Source of the DNA: Deltaproteobacteria bacterium
Lineage (GTDB): Bacteria; Desulfobacterota; SM23-61
Direction: 5' to 3'
Assembly (NCBI GenBank): GCA_029857975.1
Contig: JAOUFX010000205.1
Location: forward strand, 1-6,157
DNA length: 6,157 nt
Each line of letters begins with the position of its first letter. The stretch's first letter is position 1. The translations under genes and the position numbers were made by a program. The notes under the pieces are model-generated. The model saw only the letters and a program-made list of their open reading frames with translations. It did not search any database and was not told the DNA's origin. Positions 1 through 5,928 of the stretch are shown piece after piece.

Positions 1-55
1 ATGAATTTTATGTTATCTTAAGGAAATCTTTCAGAACTCAGAGGAGGATTGTTCA
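1..55 (+). other. Leader region upstream of the flavodiiron gene
   Basis: This short AT-rich stretch precedes the flavodiiron gene. It holds the ribosome binding site at its 3' end and a weak second purine run (AAGGAAA, 20-26). TATGTT or TTATCT around 9-18 could be part of a -10 element, but the matching -35 position lies outside the window, so no promoter can be called. Frame 1 reads six codons and then TAA at 19-21, which could be the tail of an upstream gene or chance. Confidence 0.3.
41..47 (+). promoter_or_regulatory. Ribosome binding site of the flavodiiron gene
   Basis: GAGGAGG ends eight bases before the ATG at 56. It is a near-consensus Shine-Dalgarno sequence at good spacing and fixes the start codon. 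Its strength suggests efficient translation. Confidence 0.85.
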
Positions 56-1246
56 ATGGTAACGGAAATAACTAAGGGCGTTTATTGGGTGGGGGTGGTG
101 GATTGGGGCCTAAGGCTTTTTCATGGCCATGAACTCTCCACCCATCGAGGGTCAACGTACAATTCTTACCTGATTGTCGACGATAAGATCGTCCTGGTTG
201 ACACGGTCTGGGGACCTTTTCAGGATCGGCTTATCGAGAACATCCGGGAAATTATCGATCCAGCCAAGATTGATATCGTGGTTGCCAATCATTCAGAAAC
301 CGACCATTCCGGCGCCCTTCCGGCGGTCATGCGCCATATCCCTAATGCCACCGTGTTGGTTTCCAGCCGGGGCGAAGAAAGTGTCGAAGGCCACTACCAC
401 CTACCCTGGAAATTTAGAAAGGTGAAAACAGGGGAAAAGATCAATATCGGAAAAAATGACTTGATCTTCGTCGAAGCCCCCATGCTTCACTGGCCGGATA
501 GCATGTTCACCTATCTTACCGGAAAGAATATACTCATGCCCAATGACGCCTTTGGACAGCACTACGCCACCACTTTTCGCTTTAACGACGAGGTCAACTC
601 GGAAGAGTTATACGGGGAGGCCATCAAGTACTATGCCAACATCTTAACGCCTTTCAGCAACCTGGTCTTGAAAAAGATCGAAGAGGTTCTGGCCTTGAAC
701 CTTCCGGTGCAGATCATCGCCCCCAGTCACGGGGTCATCTGGCGCAAAGATCCGCTCCAGATCGTAAAGAAGTACCAGGAATGGGCGGCTCAAGTTCCGG
801 AAAAGTCTGCCGTGATCCTCTTCGATACCATGTGGCACGGCACCCGGCGCATGGCTGAGGCGATTGGTGACGGCCTGGCTGCCGAAGGAGTCTCCTACAA
901 ATTGTTCCATATGGCAGTATCAGACCGGAATGACGTTATCACCGAAATTTTCAAGACCAAAGCCATCATTATCGGTTCCCCAACGCTAAACCAGGGGATT
1001 TTACCGACCCTTGCTCCCATTTTGGAAGACATCAGAGGTTTGAAGTTCCAGAATAAGATCGGCGCCGCTTTCGGAACTTATGGCTGGAGTGGGGAGGCGG
1101 TAAAATTAATCGAAGAACAATTCCAACGCTGTAAAATTCCAGTGGTTGCGCAGGGGGCGCGCGCGAAGTGGCAGCCGAAGCCGGCGGCCCTCGCTGAGTG
1201 TGCCCAACTCGGTCGCACCGTTGCTGGGGCCGTGAAGTCGGCATAA
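56..1246 (+). CDS. fprA: A-type flavodiiron protein (FprA family O2/NO reductase)
   Basis: This is a cytosolic flavodiiron protein that reduces O2 to water and/or NO to N2O, usually with electrons from rubredoxin. The 396 residues give the minimal class A architecture: an N-terminal metallo-beta-lactamase-like diiron domain (about 1-245) and a C-terminal flavodoxin domain (about 250-395). All six expected diiron ligands are visible: H79, E81, D83 (in the HxExDH motif, with H84), H145 (LHWPD), D164 (PNDAFG) and H225 (PSHG). The flavodoxin domain has the FMN phosphate loop DTMWHGTRRMA (257-267), SPTLNQG (308-314) and GTYGWSGEAVK (340-350). There is no fused rubredoxin or flavin reductase domain, so a separate electron donor is needed. 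The ATG is fixed by GAGGAGG eight bases upstream. The gene converges on the minus-strand operon and is not obviously linked to it. O2 versus NO preference cannot be read from sequence. The symbol is the family name used in anaerobes, not proof of orthology. Confidence 0.95.
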   Translation: MVTEITKGVYWVGVVDWGLRLFHGHELSTHRGSTYNSYLIVDDKIVLVDTVWGPFQDRLIENIREIIDPAKIDIVVANHSETDHSGALPAVMRHIPNATVLVSSRGEESVEGHYHLPWKFRKVKTGEKINIGKNDLIFVEAPMLHWPDSMFTYLTGKNILMPNDAFGQHYATTFRFNDEVNSEELYGEAIKYYANILTPFSNLVLKKIEEVLALNLPVQIIAPSHGVIWRKDPLQIVKKYQEWAAQVPEKSAVILFDTMWHGTRRMAEAIGDGLAAEGVSYKLFHMAVSDRNDVITEIFKTKAIIIGSPTLNQGILPTLAPILEDIRGLKFQNKIGAAFGTYGWSGEAVKLIEEQFQRCKIPVVAQGARAKWQPKPAALAECAQLGRTVAGAVKSA

Positions 1247-1262
1247 TATTATTTCATTCGGG

Positions 1263-1290
1263 ACGCAGATTCAGGCCGATAAACGCAGAT
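1263..1290. repeat. Short direct repeat ACGCAGAT, period 20
   Basis: ACGCAGAT occurs at 1263-1270 and again at 1283-1290, 20 bases apart start to start. Two copies are too few for an array. From memory, similar ACGCAGAT-rich strings recur between genes in many environmental proteobacterial genomes, so this may be a fragment of such a repeat; that is inference. Confidence 0.45.
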
Positions 1291-1306
1291 CATGCTAACA
1301 TGCTTG

Positions 1307-1336
1307 CTTAAAAAGTACTGGCCAGCCTTAAAAAGT
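1307..1336. repeat. Direct repeat CTTAAAAAGT, period 20
   Basis: The ten-base string CTTAAAAAGT is found at 1307-1316 and 1327-1336 with no mismatch. The second copy overlaps the left end of the inverted repeat that follows, so it may mark a boundary of that element. Confidence 0.5.
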
Positions 1337-1421
1337 CATTCCTGCGGAAACAGAGCCTGCCCCGTACTTGATACGGCGGACGGCGTGTGGACTCCCGCTT
1401 TCGCGGGAGTGACAGCTTTTT
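1330..1421. terminator. Nested inverted repeat, candidate bidirectional terminator
   Basis: The left arm (1335-1345, GTCATTCCTGC) and right arm (1403-1413, GCGGGAGTGAC) are complementary over 11 positions, with two differences that are U-G wobbles in plus-strand RNA. Inside the right half is a perfect compact hairpin, ACTCCCGC-TTTC-GCGGGAGT (1391-1410), and a weaker CCGTA/TACGG hairpin sits at 1362-1376. TTTTT follows on the plus strand (1417-1421), six bases after the compact hairpin. On the minus strand TTTTT (1334-1330) follows directly after the long stem. It could therefore stop transcription from both converging genes. It lies about 145 bases past the flavodiiron stop and 260 or more past the MmgE/PrpD stop. 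It may instead be a REP-like dispersed repeat with no terminator role. Confidence 0.4.
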
Positions 1422-1512
1422 GGAATTTTTCCGCCGCCTGCTAATTTCTAAAAATTTTTGAATTTTTCTCTGGACTACTACCGTTCAAATTCTTGAAATT
1501 TTGTTAAGCAAT

Positions 1513-1563
1513 CCCTCCCACCCTATCCCTCCCCCTCGAGGGGGGAGGGATAGGGTGGGAGGG
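1513..1563. repeat. Near-perfect GC-rich palindrome with G-quadruplex potential
   Basis: The left arm (1513-1537) and right arm (1538-1563) abut with no spacer and are complementary along their full length, except for one extra G in the right arm (six G against five C, 1540-1545). The centre is CTCGAG. The right arm contains five G-runs of three or more, separated by A, ATA, T and A. The left arm gives the same pattern on the minus strand. The sequence can thus form a 25-base-pair stem or cruciform, or a G-quadruplex on either strand. No T-run follows directly on either side, so a classic terminator is not evident. It is likely a member of a dispersed repeat family. Confidence 0.8.
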
Positions 1564-1671
1564 GGTGATTTCTTTTGGTTGCGGCTCTGCCGCGCTGTGC
1601 CCTCGGTGGTGAATCGTCTTTTTTAGGTAGGAGTTTCCGTCCGGAAATATCTTATCTCGTTTTGCCGGGAG

Positions 1672-3030
1672 TCAGCGCAGCAGGGCGATGAGCGAAGAAA
1701 GGTCCTTTAATTCCCCAAGGCTTTGGTAGAGCTTCAGGATTGATAAAATGGTATCTTTATCTTTTACGGTCCGAGCCAGGGCTTTAAATTTATCCTCGAC
1801 TTCATCCGTAGTCATTGGATTTTCCGGCGAGCCTTTGGGATAATCTACACGCCGCCAGAGGCTCTGCCCATTCTTAAGCACGATCTCTACCTTGCTGGCG
1901 AACCTTTCAGGATAGATGGCATCAATCTCCGGATCGAGCACGAATTCCACGCGGCGGGCCAAATCAAGGACCCGGGGGTCGGAAAAACGCCCTTTTTCGA
2001 ATTGATCCACGAGAACATGCCCGTCAAGGAGACTGATCGCCGTGCAGTATTGCAGGCTCATTTGTGCTTGCAGGGGACCCAAAGGTTTATACTCGAACCC
2101 GCACTGTAGTTTGACCACCTGACTATTATGCACGCGAATTCGCTCGACGTCTTGGGGATCAATGCGGTGCATCTGGGCCAGTTCCCGGGTGGCGTCGATG
2201 GTTGAGTGGAGGCTTCCGCAGCAAGAATAGGGCTTGAGGACTACTTCCGCGGTTTCGAATTTCTTTCCCAGGCCGGCCGTCAACCGACCGAGGTCGAAGG
2301 AAGCGGATGTGGCCTGGCAGAAGCCGCCGTCTTTTGCTTCGAGAATTTGCGTTGGCCCCCGATATCCACTCCTGGCCAGGAGGGCCGCGATCACCCCGCT
2401 CTGCGCCGCCCTTCCGGGGTGAAATCGTTTACTCTCTGACCCGTCGGCAGTAAAAGCCCACAGCCCGGCGGATTGGGTCCCGGCCATTCCCAGAGCGGAA
2501 GCCATGTTCTGGGAGTCAAAGTGCAGAATCTTTCCGGCTGCCGCTGCCGCCCCGAAGGTACCGCAGGTTCCCGTAAGATGCCAGCCCTGTCTGCGCGAGG
2601 AGGCCGGTCCCGTTGCCAGGCTAACCCGGATCATGGTCTCGTAACCCGCAACCATGGACGTAAGAAAATTCTTTCCCGAGCTCCCTTCCCTCTCCGCCAG
2701 GGTCAGGGCCGCCGGCAGGACAGCGGCGCCGGGGTGAAGCTTGGCGTTATGGTAGTCGTCGAAGTCAAAGCTGTGGATCATCGTGCCCAGTCCCAGAGCC
2801 ACATTGGCTGCGGGCCCGCGAAAATCATTGGCCCATAGCGTGGCTTCTTCTTTCCCTTCCATCTCTTTGACTAAGGAATTAACTTTCTGAGACCACTCCA
2901 GGGTTGAGCCGAAGAGCCCGCAGCCCAAAGAGTCTAAAAAAGCGGCCTTAATTTGTTCCAGGCACCTTGAGGGAATATCTTCATACTTCAACTCAACCAG
3001 AAATTCCGCCAGGGCCATCGTCGGTCCCAT
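1672..3030 (-). CDS. MmgE/PrpD family protein (dehydratase, isomerase or decarboxylase of tricarboxylic-type acids)
   Basis: This cytosolic enzyme belongs to the MmgE/PrpD family, which includes 2-methylcitrate dehydratase (PrpD), cis-aconitate decarboxylase and iminodisuccinate epimerase. At 452 residues it has the normal full length, with no signal peptide or membrane segment. Family hallmarks are visible: HSFDFDDYHNAKLHPG (86-101, with D89, D91, D92 and H99), GWHLTGTCGTFGAAAAAGK (149-167, with H151), SESKRFHPGRAAQSG (198-212, with K201 and H204), and KPYSCCGSLHSTIDA (266-280). By comparison with cis-aconitate decarboxylase, the conserved aspartate, the histidines H99 and H151 and lysine K201 are kept, so the protein is probably active. 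The first ATG (3030) is preferred over Met5 because a purine-rich site sits six bases before it. It is the last gene of the operon, 11 bases after the lyase gene. The substrate is unknown. I do not call it PrpD because no methylcitrate synthase is nearby and a transporter is. Confidence 0.9.
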   Translation of the reverse strand: MGPTMALAEFLVELKYEDIPSRCLEQIKAAFLDSLGCGLFGSTLEWSQKVNSLVKEMEGKEEATLWANDFRGPAANVALGLGTMIHSFDFDDYHNAKLHPGAAVLPAALTLAEREGSSGKNFLTSMVAGYETMIRVSLATGPASSRRQGWHLTGTCGTFGAAAAAGKILHFDSQNMASALGMAGTQSAGLWAFTADGSESKRFHPGRAAQSGVIAALLARSGYRGPTQILEAKDGGFCQATSASFDLGRLTAGLGKKFETAEVVLKPYSCCGSLHSTIDATRELAQMHRIDPQDVERIRVHNSQVVKLQCGFEYKPLGPLQAQMSLQYCTAISLLDGHVLVDQFEKGRFSDPRVLDLARRVEFVLDPEIDAIYPERFASKVEIVLKNGQSLWRRVDYPKGSPENPMTTDEVEDKFKALARTVKDKDTILSILKLYQSLGELKDLSSLIALLR

Positions 3031-3036
3031 ATTAAT

Positions 3037-3043
3037 CCCCCTT
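3037..3043 (-). promoter_or_regulatory. Ribosome binding site of the MmgE/PrpD gene, overlapping the lyase stop
   Basis: Read on the minus strand, TAAGGGGG joins the lyase stop codon TAA (3044-3042) to a G-rich Shine-Dalgarno-like run that ends six bases before the ATG at 3030. The match is not ideal (G5 where AGGAGG is expected), but the overlap suggests translational coupling and supports the upstream ATG. Confidence 0.6.
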
Positions 3044-3935
3044 AAGAAAGTGGCGAACCCTTCCGTAAGTATTTTTTTTCCAGCTGCTGATAATTGGCCA
3101 GTCCCGTGATCTGGTTTCTTCCCTCAAAGCTGATGATGCGGTCTAAATATTTCTCCGTCGTTCCGTCGCGCTTCAAAACAGCCATCAGCTCTTGGATGGC
3201 TTTGGCTGCGGCGCCAGCTGCCGACCTCGGATAAATGACCAGTTTGTAGCCCATATCCTGAAGCTCCTTGGCGCTGAGCAAGGGCGTCTTTCCCCCCTCG
3301 CTCAGGTTGGCCATCAGCGGCGCTGGGATAGAGCGGGCGATCAAACCCAGCTCCTCGGCTGATTCCGGCGCCTCCACGAAGATCATGTCCGCCCCGGCTT
3401 CGGCATAGGCCACTCCCCGTTCAATGGCTTCCTGCAGGCCTATTACGGCGCGGGCATCCGTGCGGGCAATGACCACTAAGTCTTGATCTCTTCGGGAATC
3501 CAGGGCGGCTTTGATTTTACCGATCATCTCTTCCTGGGAGATGACTTCTTTCCCGGAAAAATGCCCGCATCGTTTCGGAGCCACTTGGTCTTCAATATGC
3601 AGACCGGCCACACCCACTCCCTCGTATTCCCTCACCGTGCGCATAACGTTCAGGGCGTTACCGTAGCCAGTATCGGCATCCGCGATCACCGGGAGGGTGG
3701 TGGCCTGGACAATATTTCTGGCATGCGCCACCATCTCGCTCATGGTAAGGAATCCCAAATCGGGCAAACCCAGGATGTCCATGGCCGCCCCTGAACCGGT
3801 CATGTAAACTGCCTTAAACCCGGCCTGTTCGATGATTTTAGCGGTGAAGGCATTGTGAGCTCCCGGAGCGATTAATATCTCTGGATCTTGAAGAAATTTT
3901 CGCAGAACTTTCCTCGGGCCTGGTAGCGCTGTCAT
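3042..3935 (-). CDS. Isocitrate lyase/PEP mutase superfamily lyase (methylisocitrate/dimethylmalate lyase-like)
   Basis: This cytosolic Mg2+-dependent TIM-barrel enzyme (297 residues from the chosen start) should cleave or decarboxylate a 2-hydroxy di- or tricarboxylate, typically releasing pyruvate or glyoxylate. The superfamily signature is intact: YMTGSGAA (44-51), D59, metal-binding DADTGYG (86-92), IEDQ (114-117), catalytic loop KRCGH (121-125), ARTDA (157-161, with R158) and VEAPES (187-192, with E188). Similarity to PrpB methylisocitrate lyase runs along almost the whole length. The loop at 212-218 is SEGGKTP, where E. coli PrpB as I recall it has a TEFGATP-type sequence. EGGKTP is closer to dimethylmalate lyase or oxaloacetate decarboxylase-like members, so substrate specificity is open. 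The ATG at 3935 is chosen over one at 3977 because AGGAGGG lies five bases before it, and the longer form would overlap the permease gene. It is the third gene of the operon. Confidence 0.9.
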   Translation of the reverse strand: MTALPGPRKVLRKFLQDPEILIAPGAHNAFTAKIIEQAGFKAVYMTGSGAAMDILGLPDLGFLTMSEMVAHARNIVQATTLPVIADADTGYGNALNVMRTVREYEGVGVAGLHIEDQVAPKRCGHFSGKEVISQEEMIGKIKAALDSRRDQDLVVIARTDARAVIGLQEAIERGVAYAEAGADMIFVEAPESAEELGLIARSIPAPLMANLSEGGKTPLLSAKELQDMGYKLVIYPRSAAGAAAKAIQELMAVLKRDGTTEKYLDRIISFEGRNQITGLANYQQLEKKYLRKGSPLS

Positions 3936-3940
3936 GCCAT

Positions 3941-3947
3941 CCCTCCT
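3941..3947 (-). promoter_or_regulatory. Ribosome binding site that sets the lyase start
   Basis: On the minus strand TAGGAGGG contains both the permease stop TAG (3948-3946) and a consensus AGGAGGG site, five bases before the ATG at 3935. This settles the lyase start in favour of the 297-residue form. It also implies that ribosomes finishing the permease can restart on the lyase. Another ATG at 3940 is too close to the site and leads into an immediate stop. Confidence 0.85.
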
Positions 3948-5907
3948 AACGGCTTCCGGGTACCGCAACCGCTCCACTTCTCCCAGCTTGCCGTTCTTTC
4001 CGGTAGCGCGCTACGTGGAAAACGGCGATGATAAGCCCGATTACAATCCCGGCTAAATCGGTCATCCAGCCGGTCTTGATCAAAAGAAGGGCAGCGGCGA
4101 AAAGAAAAATACGTTCGGCCGGGAAGAGTCGCGTAAGGGTAAACCCCTGAATAGAGGCGGCCAAAAAAGACACCCCGATTAGAGAAGTAATGGAAGCCAG
4201 GATGATTTTGGTTATTGTACCATTCATGATCAAGGGGGGTCCGTAAATAAACATAAAAGGGACGATGAAGGCTGCCAGCCCTAAGCGCCAGGCCGTATAT
4301 CCTGTACGCATGGGGTCGGCGCCGGCAATGGCGGCTCCGGCATAAGCTGCTACTGCCACGGGCGGAGTGATAGCTGAAATACAACCAAAATAAAAGACGA
4401 ATAGATGGGCGGCCAAGGTAGGTACTTTCATGTCAACGATGGCCGGAGCGGCCAGCACAGCCAAAATGATATAACAGGGGGTCGCCGGAAGCCCCATCCC
4501 CAGAATCAGCGAGGCGATCATGGTCAGGATTAAAAGCAAAAAAAGATCACCATGGGCCAATTGGATCAAAACCGAAGAAAAGGTAAGCCCCAAGCCGGTG
4601 ATCGAGACAATGCTGATCACAATCCCGGCGCAGGCACAAACCGCTGCTACCTGCAGGGCCCCGGTTGCTCCTTTGCGCAAAGCAGATAACAGTTTCCGCC
4701 CATCAAGGCGCGTGTTCTTCCGCATCATGGCCATGGCCACCGTGGCCAAAATGGTATAGAACCCGGCCTTCATCGGAGACCATTGCACAATCGCCAGTAG
4801 ATATACCAGCAAAGCAGGGGGGATGAGCAGGTGCCCACCTTCGCGAATCACCCGTTTAACCCGAGGTTTCTCTTCCAGGGGAATTCCCTGTAACCCTGTT
4901 TTCGCCGCTTCCAAGTCGATGAATACAAATAGAGAAAGATAATAAAGAATGGCCGGGATGGCTGCGGCCAGGCAGACGCTTAGGTAAGAAATCCCGAGGA
5001 TCTCGGCCATGACGAATGCCGCCGCGCCCATGACCGGCGGCATGAGCAATCCTCCGGTCGAAGCCACCGCCTCCACGGCTCCGGCAAAATGGGGGCGATA
5101 GCCGATGCGTTTCATCATGGGAATGGTAAAGGTTCCTGTTGCCACAACGTTGGCTACGGCACTCCCCGAGATAGACCCGAAAAAACCGCTGGAAAAGATA
5201 GCGATCTTAGCCGGTCCTCCCCGCACCGCCCCAAAAAAAGCGCAGGCCAAGTCGATAAAAAATTTTCCTCCTCCCGATTCTTCTAAAAATCCCCCGAAGA
5301 TGATGAAAACGATAACGAAACTGGCTGAGACCCCCAGGGGCACTCCAAAAATTCCCTCGGTAAACAAGTAGTTCATCCCGATGAACTGGTTCAAGGGAAT
5401 TCCTGGATGGTTGAGGATTCCGGGCATGTAAGGTCCGAGAAACCCATAGAGAATAAAAGCAATGGCAACTATCGGCAGGGCCATGCCTGCTGTTCTCCTG
5501 GTCGCTTCCAACACCAGTAGAGTAGCGATAATCCCCAGGGCAATATCCACCCCGGTGGGCTCAGCAATACGCACGGCCTCGGAGAGGGCTTCCCAATTCA
5601 TGGTGATGTAAAGACAGGAAATCACAGAGAGCAAGATGAAGGCCCAGTCCATCAGTGGTACCTTCCTCCTCGGGGACTTGGCCACGGCTGGGTAGAGGAG
5701 AAAAATTAGCGTCAGAGCGAAGCAAAGATGAATGGACCGCTGGACCATGGCTGTGAAGACCATATACCCAGCCGTATAGAGATGAAAAATAGACATGGAG
5801 ATGGCCACGATTGTGAAGAGGGTGGCCATGCTCCCGCTCAGGGCTCGCTTGCCTGCCTTTTCATCCTCTCGATCAAGAATGCCTTTGGCTTTTTTATGAA
5901 TGTCCAT
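3946..5907 (-). CDS. TRAP transporter fused permease (DctQ-DctM, 4TM/12TM fusion type)
   Basis: This inner-membrane permease of a tripartite ATP-independent periplasmic transporter takes up an organic acid with a sodium or proton gradient, from a periplasmic binding protein. The 653 residues fuse the small DctQ-like part (about 25-160, with hydrophobic stretches near 27-52, 58-75, 86-103 and 121-160) to the large DctM-like part (about 175-630). DctM hallmarks are present in both inverted halves: SGSAVANVVATGTFTIP (247-263), GGLLMPPVMGAAAF (285-298), GMGLPATPCYIILAVLAAP (470-488) and ITPPVAVAAYAGAAIAGADP (513-532). The N-terminus is charged and cytosolic, with no cleavable signal. The length is usual for the fused family, which typically pairs with TAXI-type binding proteins, as the upstream gene shows here. 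The start ATG has only a weak purine-rich site (GAAGAG) and follows a hairpin. Substrate cannot be told from sequence; the downstream enzymes suggest a branched di- or tricarboxylate. Confidence 0.95.
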   Translation of the reverse strand: MDIHKKAKGILDREDEKAGKRALSGSMATLFTIVAISMSIFHLYTAGYMVFTAMVQRSIHLCFALTLIFLLYPAVAKSPRRKVPLMDWAFILLSVISCLYITMNWEALSEAVRIAEPTGVDIALGIIATLLVLEATRRTAGMALPIVAIAFILYGFLGPYMPGILNHPGIPLNQFIGMNYLFTEGIFGVPLGVSASFVIVFIIFGGFLEESGGGKFFIDLACAFFGAVRGGPAKIAIFSSGFFGSISGSAVANVVATGTFTIPMMKRIGYRPHFAGAVEAVASTGGLLMPPVMGAAAFVMAEILGISYLSVCLAAAIPAILYYLSLFVFIDLEAAKTGLQGIPLEEKPRVKRVIREGGHLLIPPALLVYLLAIVQWSPMKAGFYTILATVAMAMMRKNTRLDGRKLLSALRKGATGALQVAAVCACAGIVISIVSITGLGLTFSSVLIQLAHGDLFLLLILTMIASLILGMGLPATPCYIILAVLAAPAIVDMKVPTLAAHLFVFYFGCISAITPPVAVAAYAGAAIAGADPMRTGYTAWRLGLAAFIVPFMFIYGPPLIMNGTITKIILASITSLIGVSFLAASIQGFTLTRLFPAERIFLFAAALLLIKTGWMTDLAGIVIGLIIAVFHVARYRKERQAGRSGAVAVPGSR

Positions 5908-5928
5908 TCTGCTCTTCGCGCCAGCAGA
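5908..5928 (-). promoter_or_regulatory. Intergenic hairpin between binding protein and permease genes
   Basis: The 21-base gap consists exactly of an inverted repeat, TCTGCT, nine bases, AGCAGA, with perfect six-base arms. The weak Shine-Dalgarno of the permease (GAAGAG) lies partly in the loop and partly in the arm next to the ATG. Folding would partly hide the permease start or shield the 3' end of the binding-protein message. Either effect would give more binding protein than permease. The stem is short, so a role is inferred, not shown. Confidence 0.45.

Larger units (their letters stand above)
1247..1671. other. Repeat-rich non-coding gap between convergent genes
   Basis: This gap of about 425 bases separates two genes transcribed towards each other, and I see no credible coding frame in it. 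It contains an ACGCAGAT pair (1263-1290), a CTTAAAAAGT pair (1307-1336) and a nested inverted repeat (1330-1421). It continues with an AT-rich stretch including the palindrome AAAAATTTTT (1450-1459) and a large GC-rich palindrome (1513-1563). The last part has a small GCGGC-TCT-GCCGC hairpin (1581-1593), a T6 run (1619-1624) and a TTTCCG-TC-CGGAAA hairpin (1634-1647). The patchwork looks like accumulated remnants of dispersed intergenic repeat families. Transcription of both flanking genes must end somewhere within it. Confidence 0.8.

Noticed and set aside
1..21. Six-codon frame ATG to TAA at the window start
   Set aside because: It is too short to support as a leader peptide and cannot be told from the tail of an upstream gene or chance.
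644..910. Open frame of 88 codons on the minus strand
   Set aside because: It is antisense to conserved parts of the flavodiiron protein with no family resemblance, so it is a shadow frame.
1263..1336. Possible CRISPR-like array from two repeat pairs with a 20-base period
   Set aside because: Each repeat has only two copies of 8 to 10 bases with 10-12 base spacers, far below the size and number of a CRISPR array.
1634..1647. TTTCCG/CGGAAA hairpin just past the MmgE/PrpD stop as its terminator
   Set aside because: The stem is only six base pairs with a two-base loop, and no T-run follows on the minus strand.
2473..2838. Open frame of 121 codons on the plus strand
   Set aside because: It lies entirely opposite the MmgE/PrpD gene, shows no recognisable domain and lacks a good ribosome binding site.
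3936..3977. Longer lyase start at 3977, adding 14 residues
   Set aside because: The extension would overlap the permease stop and has no good ribosome binding site. AGGAGGG lies five bases before the ATG at 3935, and that start aligns the KRCGH motif at the same number as in PrpB.
3932..4384. Open frame of 150 codons on the minus strand
   Set aside because: It overlaps the permease gene in another frame. Its arginine- and histidine-rich composition is typical of a shadow, and the permease frame has clear family motifs.
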